DNA from: an uncultured Gammaproteobacteria bacterium
GTDB lineage: Bacteria > Pseudomonadota > Gammaproteobacteria > Pseudomonadales > Azotimanducaceae_A
Length of the DNA: 8,355 bases
Reading direction: 5' to 3'
NCBI GenBank assembly: GCA_913041025.1
Contig: CAJWGQ010000124.1
Span: forward strand, 1 to 8,355
Part shown: positions 1 to 5,232 of the stretch, one piece after another
Numbering within the stretch: position 1 is the first letter of the stretch
Layout of the letters: each line of letters opens with the position of its first letter
The notes under the pieces: model-generated
Seen by the model: the letters and a program-made list of their open reading frames with translations, nothing else
What the model was told of the DNA's origin: nothing
Database searches by the model: none
Translations under genes and position numbers: made by a program

Positions 1-396
1 CGCCACAGGGCTATCCGTAATTTTAGAGACACCTTCCGAGTTTAATTTTTCCCAAATATCAATTTGGAATTTTTTCGCTTCTACAATCCAGCCCAAACAA
101 GTTTGTCCGACTTCTTCAGAATCAAAATCTAAGTTAGCCACTCCTTGGTCTTCCCAGATCGACATCGACCTATAAGGCTCGGCTAACGTTTCATTCCACA
201 GGCCAAGGGAAGCCAAAAAACCTTTCGATGCTGGCGTAATGGCGATACTTCTCACATCTATGCCAAAGGATGAAGGACCGGGACGAGGAGCGGTCCGTTC
301 TACTACTAAGACCTCATAACCCAACCTGGCTAAACCTATCGCTAAAGACGAACCAATGATGCCCGCACCTAAAACGCATACTCTCTCGCTAGACAA
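1..396 (-). CDS. UbiH/UbiI/VisC-family FAD-dependent ubiquinone-biosynthesis hydroxylase (N-terminal part, runs off window)
   Basis: The reading frame stays open to the window edge and gives 132 residues. A Rossmann FAD-binding motif G-A-G-I-I-G lies at residues 10-15, ending in an acidic VVER strand. It is followed by D-V-R-x-I-A-I-T-P-A-S...L-G-L-W (about 47-67), the family's substrate-domain entry motif, and by a stretch resembling UbiI (M-S-I-W-E...L-D-F-D...L-G-W-I-V-E, about 78-106). Members of this family hydroxylate the aromatic ring of ubiquinone precursors at the inner membrane. The sequence looks closer to UbiI/VisC than to E. coli UbiH, but the missing C-terminus prevents a firm choice. 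The start is TTG at 394-396: an in-frame stop lies at 406-408, no ATG or GTG precedes the FAD motif, and a weak purine-rich GAGAG stretch lies just upstream. It sits 49 bp downstream of ygfB and probably shares its transcript. The usual pepP is absent between them. Confidence 0.88.
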   Translation of the reverse strand, partial: MSSERVCVLGAGIIGSSLAIGLARLGYEVLVVERTAPRPGPSSFGIDVRSIAITPASKGFLASLGLWNETLAEPYRSMSIWEDQGVANLDFDSEEVGQTCLGWIVEAKKFQIDIWEKLNSEGVSKITDSPVA

Positions 397-445
397 CTTG
401 TCTCTCTAACTCATTAACCAAATTAACCTGGACTTTCCAAATCGA

Positions 446-973
446 TTATCTGTCTGAATCTAACGTCATGGAATGCTCCGATTCAAGAAATACCCCGTGA
501 GCCAGCAATACGCTAACTTTTGCATATTCAAATAGCTCAAGATAGGAAGCTTCATCATCCTGCTCTTCTAAACCGAGATCTGAAATCGAGCCAATGGAGG
601 TAAAATCCTCAAGAATTTCTTCTAGTTCTTCAGGGATAGCTCTTCGACTTAAGGCGATACCCGCTCCAAATCCGCCAAGAAAACCAAGGCAAAAATCGGA
701 AAGGTCACGCACTCGATCTTGCAACAATGTAGAGTCCTCTAAAATCAGCGGTGAAAAAATTAGACCTTCATCCAATAACTCTTCTTGGATAGCTTGGACA
801 AAGGACTCCAGCATCTCCTGGTCAACAATTTCTTCCTGACCAAATAACTCAATCAACTCTTCCAAGGCGTAGCCAAAGGGCTGTGTTATACAGAAACCGC
901 AAACCACGCCATGCATCTCACAAGCAGAAATAGCAGGAGCAGTCTTACTTGCTAATAGTTCCAGTGCAGACAA
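446..973 (-). CDS. ygfB: YgfB/YecA (UPF0149) family protein
   Basis: This 175-residue acidic protein carries the UPF0149 landmarks: E-M-H-G-V-V-C-G-F at about 19-27, a central L-S-D-F-C-L-G-F-L-G-G-F-G at about 91-103, and a C-terminal D-D-E-A-S-Y-L-E-L-F-E-Y-A-K-V-S-V-L-L block that matches the family's D-D-E-x-x-Y-x-E-L-x-E-Y-x-R-x-A-V-L-L. E. coli YgfB is slightly longer. The molecular role of the family is not settled; in Pseudomonas aeruginosa YgfB has been linked to regulation affecting beta-lactam resistance. The start is TTG at 971-973. The first ATG codon lies at residue 20, inside the conserved motif, so it cannot be the start, and an AGGAAG ribosome binding site lies 4 nt upstream of the TTG. 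The gene is divergent from the zapA cluster and is followed by the ubiquinone hydroxylase gene. Confidence 0.93.
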   Translation of the reverse strand: MSALELLASKTAPAISACEMHGVVCGFCITQPFGYALEELIELFGQEEIVDQEMLESFVQAIQEELLDEGLIFSPLILEDSTLLQDRVRDLSDFCLGFLGGFGAGIALSRRAIPEELEEILEDFTSIGSISDLGLEEQDDEASYLELFEYAKVSVLLAHGVFLESEHSMTLDSDR

Positions 974-977
974 TATT

Positions 978-983
978 CTTCCT
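978..983 (-). promoter_or_regulatory. Shine-Dalgarno site of ygfB
   Basis: AGGAAG on the minus strand, 4 nt before the TTG at 971-973. It is the only good ribosome binding site near the start of ygfB and supports the TTG start, because no ATG precedes the conserved N-terminal motif. Confidence 0.7.
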
Positions 984-991
984 GAAGGGGC

Positions 992-997
992 TATAAA
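992..997 (+). promoter_or_regulatory. Candidate -10 element for the coiled-coil gene-zapA transcript
   Basis: TATAAA (5 of 6 matches to the sigma-70 -10 consensus) lies in the 84-bp divergent spacer between ygfB and the plus-strand cluster. It would give a leader of about 55 nt. No good -35 is seen 16-18 bp upstream, so this rests on the -10 alone. The reverse strand of the same stretch reads TATAGC and could serve ygfB, though that start point would fall almost on the ygfB ribosome binding site. Confidence 0.3.
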
Positions 998-1057
998 AGT
1001 ATCGCAAATCAGCGCAAACTATGAACCACGCAAGTTCAAATTACCACCATTGGAATT

Positions 1058-1267
1058 ATGATTGACCCCGAAAAAGATCCATTTCACCTGCTCGAAAAGA
1101 GGGTATCAGATTTGATCACTTTGTCTGACAAGCTTTCCATCGAAAACAAAGCCTTGAGGTTAGAACAGAGAAAATGGACAGCAGAACGAGCGGCTTTGCT
1201 TAAGAAAACCGATCTAGCCAAAACCAAAATAAAAACGGTTCTGACTAGACTGAAGAGCATGCGGTAG
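1058..1267 (+). CDS. TIGR02449-like small coiled-coil protein, probable ZapA partner
   Basis: The protein has 69 residues and is highly charged. From about residue 10 to the end it shows heptad-like spacing of Leu, Ile and Val (L-L-E-K-R-V-S-D-L-I...L-S-I-E-N-K-A-L-R...E-R-A-A-L...K-T-V-L-T-R-L-K), which predicts one continuous coiled coil. No signal peptide or membrane segment is visible. Size, heptad pattern, the E-N-x-x-L-R and R-L-K signatures and the position directly before zapA match the gammaproteobacterial TIGR02449 family, whose function is not formally assigned. The stop is 10 bp before zapA, so the two are very likely co-translated. By analogy with ZauP, the coiled-coil protein encoded upstream of zapA in Caulobacter, and with ZapB, a Z-ring bundling role through ZapA is inferred. 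The Shine-Dalgarno is weak (GGA close to the ATG). Confidence 0.85.
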   Translation: MIDPEKDPFHLLEKRVSDLITLSDKLSIENKALRLEQRKWTAERAALLKKTDLAKTKIKTVLTRLKSMR

Positions 1268-1277
1268 CGACTGTAAA

Positions 1278-1589
1278 ATGGCGGAAATCGAAACCATAAC
1301 GGTTAGTTTGCTTGGCAAAAAATATCAGGTTAGCTGCGAAGAAGAAGAAGTAGAGGTACTTGAAAAGTCCGCTAAATATTTGAATAAGAAAATGGGAGAA
1401 ATCCGAGACTCCGGTAGGGTCGTGGGCTTGGATAGAATAGCCGTAATGGCGGCGCTCAATATTATTGGAGAATCTATTATTTCAGACGGTGAGACGGGTC
1501 TCAAAGATAAGGAACTGGACAAGCGCGTGGAAAGTCTGAACGAAACTCTGGAGGCGGCTCTAGTCAAAAACACCCAGTTAGAACTGTAG
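1278..1589 (+). CDS. zapA: Cell division protein ZapA
   Basis: ZapA is a cytoplasmic protein that binds FtsZ and crosslinks protofilaments at the division site. The 103 residues have the usual two-part layout. An N-terminal globular domain (about 1-65) includes T-V-S-L-L-G-K-K-Y-Q-V-S-C and the family signature E-I-R-D-S-G-R-V-V-G-L-D-R-I-A-V-M-A-A-L-N-I at about 41-62. A C-terminal coiled coil (about 75-103) follows and mediates tetramer formation. Length is normal for the family. There is no clear Shine-Dalgarno before the ATG, but the gene starts 10 bp after the upstream coiled-coil gene, so translational coupling is likely. The 6S RNA gene follows, an arrangement conserved in gammaproteobacteria. 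Confidence 0.96.
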   Translation: MAEIETITVSLLGKKYQVSCEEEEVEVLEKSAKYLNKKMGEIRDSGRVVGLDRIAVMAALNIIGESIISDGETGLKDKELDKRVESLNETLEAALVKNTQLEL

Positions 1590-1612
1590 AAGACCCCTCT
1601 ATTATCTTTCGA

Positions 1613-1669
1613 TTATTTATTTTTTTATGTCTGATCCGCGCTTGGATTGAGACACTTTCTGTTTATACT
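1613..1669 (+). promoter_or_regulatory. Putative ssrS (6S RNA) promoter
   Basis: A TATACT -10 (1664-1669) lies 7-8 bp before 1676-1677, which is also where the closing stem of the 6S RNA begins, so the two lines of evidence agree on the start. The -35 is poor: the best is TTGGAT at 1643-1648 with a short 15-bp spacer. A T/A-rich tract at about 1613-1628 could act as an UP element, and the discriminator after the -10 is G-rich (GTAGGCG). Confidence 0.5.
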
Positions 1670-1675
1670 GTAGGC

Positions 1676-1853
1676 GTTCCTAGGGTGTTTGCCAGTGGTC
1701 AAGTCCTTGAGCCGTTAGAAAAACCTAAGGAAGGTTCGATGTTAATTTCAGTGTGCAAACCCAACTTGATGGGTAGCCTTAGGAGTTAACCTGCCTTCCG
1801 CCTTGAACCAGAACGGTTCAGGGCAAACCAGCAGCGGCACCTCTGGGAGCAAT
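1676..1853 (+). ncRNA. ssrS: 6S RNA
   Basis: 6S RNA binds sigma-70 RNA polymerase holoenzyme by imitating an open promoter, and inhibits transcription mainly in stationary phase. The 300-bp gap between zapA and ygfA holds its hallmarks. A closing stem pairs 1677-1687 with 1838-1849, with one bulged base. A 10-bp internal stem pairs 1705-1714 (CCTTGAGCCG) with 1814-1823 (CGGTTCAGGG). The apical arm begins with a perfect 7-bp stem, 1724-1730 with 1777-1783. Between internal and apical stems lies the large central bubble. The GTCAAGTCCTTGAGCCG and CCTTGAACC...GGTTCAGGG segments closely resemble E. coli 6S RNA. The ends are estimated from the closing stem and the -10 position; the 3' end could lie a few bases either way. 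Location between zapA and ygfA is the classical one. Confidence 0.94.
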
Positions 1854-1889
1854 CTCATTTCTTGATGCGGTTTCTTAATAAAGTTCGCT

Positions 1890-2489
1890 ATGCCAAACAA
1901 ATCTTACTTACGAAAGCACTATAGATCTCTACGTCAGAATTTGCCTAGCGAAGTTAGAGTTTCGCACACACAAAATATTACAGATCAAATCAAAAATCTC
2001 GACACAAAAAGTGATTGGGAGAATGTCACTGGCTTTGCCTCTCAAGACGGAGAGCCAGATCTATCTGAATTGCTAGATTATTTAAAAGAAAAGGGTACTA
2101 GGGTGCTTCTTCCTCGAATCAATAATCAAAACCAAATGGACTTTCACACTTATGAGGCAAAGCCGGAGTTAGAGCCAGGGCCTTACGGTATTAGCCAACC
2201 GCATCGACGAAGTGAAAAAGTACCCAAAGAACAGATCGACTGCTTCTTAATTCCCCTAGTTTCATTTGACGACTCTGGCAACCGATTAGGGATGGGAGGC
2301 GGCTACTATGATAAGTACTTTTCAACTTATATCTCGAAGATTCAATCCCCTTTGTTTGGCGTAGCTTTTTCAATCCAAATGTCCAACAAAGTATTACCAA
2401 TCGATGACTTTGACATCTCCCTTGACGGGGTGATAACAGAAACCGGAATAACTACTTTCACTGATATAGGTCAAAAATATGCCAGTTAA
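1890..2489 (+). CDS. ygfA: 5-formyltetrahydrofolate cyclo-ligase (YgfA)
   Basis: This cytoplasmic enzyme uses ATP to convert 5-formyltetrahydrofolate to 5,10-methenyltetrahydrofolate, returning stored formyl groups to the active one-carbon pool. The 199 residues match the family length. Motifs are the basic N-terminus with spaced Arg/Lys (K8-H-Y-R-S-L-R), G-E-P-D-L at 54-58 in the folate-binding region, R-V-L-L-P-R-I at 71-77, and the signature F-L-I-P-L-V-S-F-D-D...G-N-R-L-G-M-G-G-G-Y-Y-D at about 119-141, whose glycine-rich loop binds the nucleotide phosphates. The gene starts about 36 bp after the 6S RNA end with no terminator visible between, so 6S RNA processing from a longer ssrS-ygfA transcript is likely, as in E. 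coli. There is no clear Shine-Dalgarno. Its last codons overlap the start of def by 11 bp, which indicates coupled translation. Confidence 0.95.
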   Translation: MPNKSYLRKHYRSLRQNLPSEVRVSHTQNITDQIKNLDTKSDWENVTGFASQDGEPDLSELLDYLKEKGTRVLLPRINNQNQMDFHTYEAKPELEPGPYGISQPHRRSEKVPKEQIDCFLIPLVSFDDSGNRLGMGGGYYDKYFSTYISKIQSPLFGVAFSIQMSNKVLPIDDFDISLDGVITETGITTFTDIGQKYAS

Positions 2490-3012
2490 AAACATTCTGA
2501 GAATGGGGCATCCCACCCTTCGAAAAAAGTCGGAACCTATTTCTATTAGTGATATCAGCTCTTTAAAAATTCAAAACCTTATTACTGATCTCAGTGATAC
2601 GCTGGAAGCCTCTGGCGGCATCGGCCTCGCGGCACCACAGATCGGAGAGTTAGTTAGGGTCGTGATTGTAAAGATCCCTGAGGGCTCTAGTAGTTACGGT
2701 GAGCTTGAGGGGCTCCCGCTCACCGTTTTTATAAACCCCATCATTACGCCCGTTGGTCAAGAAAGAAAATCACACTGGGAAGGTTGTTTATCAGTTCCTG
2801 GACTTAGAGGTCTAGTGTCTCGCCCCCAAAATATTCAACTCAATTACTATGACACGAGTGAAAACGACACCTGTTTAGAAGTCGAAGGCTTTCTATCCAC
2901 AGTATTACAACATGAATGCGACCACTTAGACGGCACTTTGTATCTAGACAGACTCTCAGATACAAAAGACCTATCTTACGAAGAAGAATTTCTAGACTTT
3001 AACCTTAACTAA
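2479..3012 (+). CDS. def: Peptide deformylase
   Basis: Def is a metal-dependent hydrolase that removes the formyl group from the N-terminal methionine of new proteins at the ribosome. All three catalytic motifs are intact in the 177 residues: G-I-G-L-A-A-P-Q at 47-54, E-G-C-L-S with metal ligand C103, and Q-H-E-C-D-H with ligands H145 and H149 and catalytic E146. This pattern fits type 1 (bacterial) deformylases and length is typical. An AGG lies 8 nt before the ATG, inside the ygfA coding region, and the start overlaps ygfA by 11 bp, so the two are in one operon. The usual def partner, fmt, is not in the window, so this could be an additional def copy or a relocated single one. The stop overlaps the end of convergent ilvA by 8 bp. 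Confidence 0.95.
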   Translation: MPVKNILRMGHPTLRKKSEPISISDISSLKIQNLITDLSDTLEASGGIGLAAPQIGELVRVVIVKIPEGSSSYGELEGLPLTVFINPIITPVGQERKSHWEGCLSVPGLRGLVSRPQNIQLNYYDTSENDTCLEVEGFLSTVLQHECDHLDGTLYLDRLSDTKDLSYEEEFLDFNLN

Positions 3013-4522
3013 GAAATAACTTATAGGCTGGATTGGTATCCTCTTCCCAAAAGCGATATCCGATTTTGGCAAGGTAACTGGATAATTCGTTACGTTCGCT
3101 CTCATTCGAACAAAAGCCAACCAACACTCTTCCCCATGCGGCGCCATGATTACGATAATGAAAAAGTGAAATATCCCATCTAGAACCGAGGACAGTCAGG
3201 AATTGCATTAGCGCTCCTGGCCGCTCTGGAAACTCGAACCGATAGAGCAATTCATCTTGCGAATCTAATTTCGGCCCTCCCACCATGTGTCTTATATGAA
3301 CTTTTGCCGCTTCGTTGTCGGTCATATCAACAACTCGATAGCCCTTCACTTTCAATTTTTTTAGTAAATCTTTTCTTTTTTCTTTACTAGCAATTTCTAA
3401 ACCAACGTATATGTTTGCAAGTTCTTCTTGGGTCTTTCTGTAATTAAATTCGGTTATTGAGCATTTACCAAGGTCTCTACAAAAATCCAGAAAACTTCCA
3501 CGTTCTTCTTTGATCGTTGTCGCAAAAATAGCTTCTCGATCCTCCCCAACTTCTGCTCTTTCCGATATGTGCCTTAATCTATCAAAATTAACATTAGCCC
3601 CACTGACAATAGCTACAACCGTGGATAACTTTCGTTTTGAAGTAGATAAGTACTTTTTCATGCCGGCAACCGCAAGCGCTCCAGCAGGCTCTGCAATCGA
3701 TCTTGTTTCTTCGAAAACATCTTTTATAGCCGCACAAATTTCATCAGTAGATACTTTCACGACCGCGTCTACATGATGCTTTGCTATTTTAAAAGGTTCA
3801 TCTCCGATTTGAGCCACAGACACTCCATCGGCAAAGAGATCCAGAGACTCTCGAGGAAGCTTAACTCTTCTCCCGCTCTTCTTGGCTTCAAAAAGACAAG
3901 CGGAACCCTCGGCTTCAACCCCAATGATTTTAGTTTGTGGTCGCAGGTATTTAAAAAAAGAAGCTATGCCCGCAATCAATCCTCCTCCACCAACTGGGAC
4001 AAAAATCGCATCAATATTACCCGTATGCTGATTCGCTATTTCCATCCCTACCGTGCCTTGCCCTGCGATTACTAAGGGGTCATCGTATGGATGAATGTAG
4101 GTAGAACCCTCACTTTCAGCTAGATTTTTAGCGAATTCAGAAGCCTCGTCGTAGGAATCGCCATGCAAGATTACCTTAGCGCCAAAATTCTTGACAGACT
4201 CTACCTTGATAGCTGGAGTGTTGAGGCCCATGACAACGGTCGCCTTAACATTCAATTTATCAGCAGCTACGGCTACGCCCTGTGCATGGTTACCCGCCGA
4301 AGCGGTTACAACACCCTTTTCTAGCTGATTCGCACCAATATGAACCATCCGATTATAGGCTCCTCTTAGTTTAAAACTGAATATCGACTGAAGGTCCTCG
4401 CGTTTCAGATAAACCTGAGCACCAAAACGCTGGGTGAGCAATGGCGCGGGTGCAAGCGGAGTTTCTTTCGCCAAATCATAAACCTTCGACGAGAGAATCT
4501 TCTTTACATAGGTTTCAAGCAT
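3005..4522 (-). CDS. ilvA: Biosynthetic threonine ammonia-lyase (threonine deaminase)
   Basis: IlvA is a PLP enzyme that converts threonine to 2-oxobutanoate and ammonia, the first committed step to isoleucine. With the start used here it has 505 residues (E. coli 514). The catalytic domain (about 1-320) shows S-F-K-L-R-G-A with the PLP lysine at K51, S-A-G-N-H-A-Q-G at about 75-82 and the phosphate-binding G-G-G-G-L-I-A-G at about 178-185. Two ACT-like regulatory domains follow (about 333-415 and 425-505, the second with [11 protein letters not shown]), the arrangement of the isoleucine-inhibited form rather than the short catabolic TdcB. An ATG three codons upstream (4529-4531) is possible, but the protein from 4522 begins [10 protein letters not shown] like Pseudomonas IlvA, and an AAGGG lies 9 nt before it. 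It is divergent from rpiA, as in pseudomonads. Confidence 0.96.
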   Translation of the reverse strand: MLETYVKKILSSKVYDLAKETPLAPAPLLTQRFGAQVYLKREDLQSIFSFKLRGAYNRMVHIGANQLEKGVVTASAGNHAQGVAVAADKLNVKATVVMGLNTPAIKVESVKNFGAKVILHGDSYDEASEFAKNLAESEGSTYIHPYDDPLVIAGQGTVGMEIANQHTGNIDAIFVPVGGGGLIAGIASFFKYLRPQTKIIGVEAEGSACLFEAKKSGRRVKLPRESLDLFADGVSVAQIGDEPFKIAKHHVDAVVKVSTDEICAAIKDVFEETRSIAEPAGALAVAGMKKYLSTSKRKLSTVVAIVSGANVNFDRLRHISERAEVGEDREAIFATTIKEERGSFLDFCRDLGKCSITEFNYRKTQEELANIYVGLEIASKEKRKDLLKKLKVKGYRVVDMTDNEAAKVHIRHMVGGPKLDSQDELLYRFEFPERPGALMQFLTVLGSRWDISLFHYRNHGAAWGRVLVGFCSNESERNELSSYLAKIGYRFWEEDTNPAYKLFLS

Positions 4523-4531
4523 CGGCAACAT
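4503..4531 (+). promoter_or_regulatory. Weak candidate rpiA promoter
   Basis: TTTACA (5 of 6 matches to the -35 consensus, 4503-4508) and CAACAT (3 of 6 matches to the -10 consensus, 4526-4531) are separated by 17 bp. The predicted start near 4538 would leave a leader of about 26 nt before the ATT at 4564. The -35 lies inside the ilvA coding region. Weak -10, so tentative. Confidence 0.25.
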
Positions 4532-4536
4532 CCCTT
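4532..4536 (-). promoter_or_regulatory. Shine-Dalgarno site that decides the ilvA start
   Basis: AAGGG on the minus strand, 9 nt before the ATG at 4520-4522 but directly abutting the upstream in-frame ATG at 4529-4531. The spacing favours the downstream ATG, which also matches where homologous IlvA proteins begin. Confidence 0.6.
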
Positions 4537-4563
4537 ACTTTAAGAGCATCAAACATCACAAAA

Positions 4564-5232
4564 ATTGACCAAACTGGTTTAAAAAGAAGTGTAGCAGAAG
4601 CCACTATAGAACATATCGAATCCAGGTTAACGAAAGATACAATTCTGGGTATCGGTACAGGTAGTACTGTGAATTTCTTCATCGAAGAACTAATAAAAAT
4701 TAAACATAAATTCGATTGCGCCGTATCTTCAAGCACAGCATCGACAGTTTTATTAGAAAACGGGGGCATTAAAGTCATCGATTTAAATGCAGCCCCCCAT
4801 CTCGAAATCTACATAGACGGTGCGGACGAGGCTAACCACTCGAAACAATTAATCAAAGGTGGTGGGGGAGCCCTTACTAGAGAAAAAATAGTGGCTCAAG
4901 CCGCAGATGAGTTTGTTTGCATAATCGACGAAACAAAACTGGTCGACAACCTTGGAGCGTTTCCACTGCCGGTCGAAGTAATTCCTCTAGCTCGGGGGTT
5001 AGTCGCAAGACAACTAAAAAGCTTCTCATCGGCACCCATTTGGCGGAGAGGGTTTGTGACAGACAACGGGAATGTCATATTAGATATCCACGACCTAAAA
5101 ATCACAGATGCCGAACAATTAGAAAGAGCAATCAACGATATACCAGGAGTGGTTTGTAATGGCTTGTTCGCTATAAGAGGAGCCGAAACAATCCTTGTCG
5201 CTGGTTCGGAAGGAGTCTACTTCATTAATTGA
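4564..5232 (+). CDS. rpiA: Ribose-5-phosphate isomerase A, apparent ATT start
   Basis: RpiA interconverts ribose 5-phosphate and ribulose 5-phosphate in the pentose phosphate pathway. From the chosen start it has 222 residues (E. coli 219). Motifs are G-I-G-T-G-S-T at 29-35 (phosphate loop), S-S-S-x-A-S at 55-60, D-G-A-D-E with D85 and D88, I-K-G-G-G-G-A with K98, T-R-E-K with E107 (the E. coli catalytic residues D81, D84, K94 and E103, all shifted by four), and F-P-L-P-V-E-V-I-P. The conserved N-terminus [10 protein letters not shown] aligns with E. coli T-Q-D-E-L-K-K-A-V-G, placing the start on ATT at 4564-4566. No in-frame ATG, GTG or TTG lies nearer than GTG 4450 and ATG 4441, which would add 38-41 non-family residues read antisense to ilvA. 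No Shine-Dalgarno is obvious. The stop overlaps the next, convergent gene by 8 bp. The function is firm; the start is inferred. Confidence 0.93.
   Translation: MDQTGLKRSVAEATIEHIESRLTKDTILGIGTGSTVNFFIEELIKIKHKFDCAVSSSTASTVLLENGGIKVIDLNAAPHLEIYIDGADEANHSKQLIKGGGGALTREKIVAQAADEFVCIIDETKLVDNLGAFPLPVEVIPLARGLVARQLKSFSSAPIWRRGFVTDNGNVILDIHDLKITDAEQLERAINDIPGVVCNGLFAIRGAETILVAGSEGVYFIN

Noticed and set aside
990..1017. Possible minus-strand promoter for ygfB (TTGCGC, 16 bp, TATAGC)
   Set aside because: Only 3 of 6 and 4 of 6 matches, and the predicted transcript start would fall on the ygfB ribosome binding site.
1629..1653. Imperfect inverted repeat after zapA that could be a terminator
   Set aside because: The stem is interrupted (4 bp, mismatch or bulge, 4 bp) and is not followed by a T-tract; the T-rich stretch lies before it. 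It overlaps the 6S RNA promoter region.
3510..4075. Open frames on the plus strand opposite ilvA
   Set aside because: They are out-of-frame shadows of ilvA with no recognisable domain and no ribosome binding site; the same applies to the frames opposite ygfB, zapA, ygfA, rpiA, fbaA and pgk.
4441..4563. N-terminal extension of rpiA from the ATG at 4441
   Set aside because: The 41 extra residues have no likeness to RpiA, lie antisense to the conserved start of ilvA, and the family N-terminus begins after 4564. Kept only as the alternative in the ATT finding.
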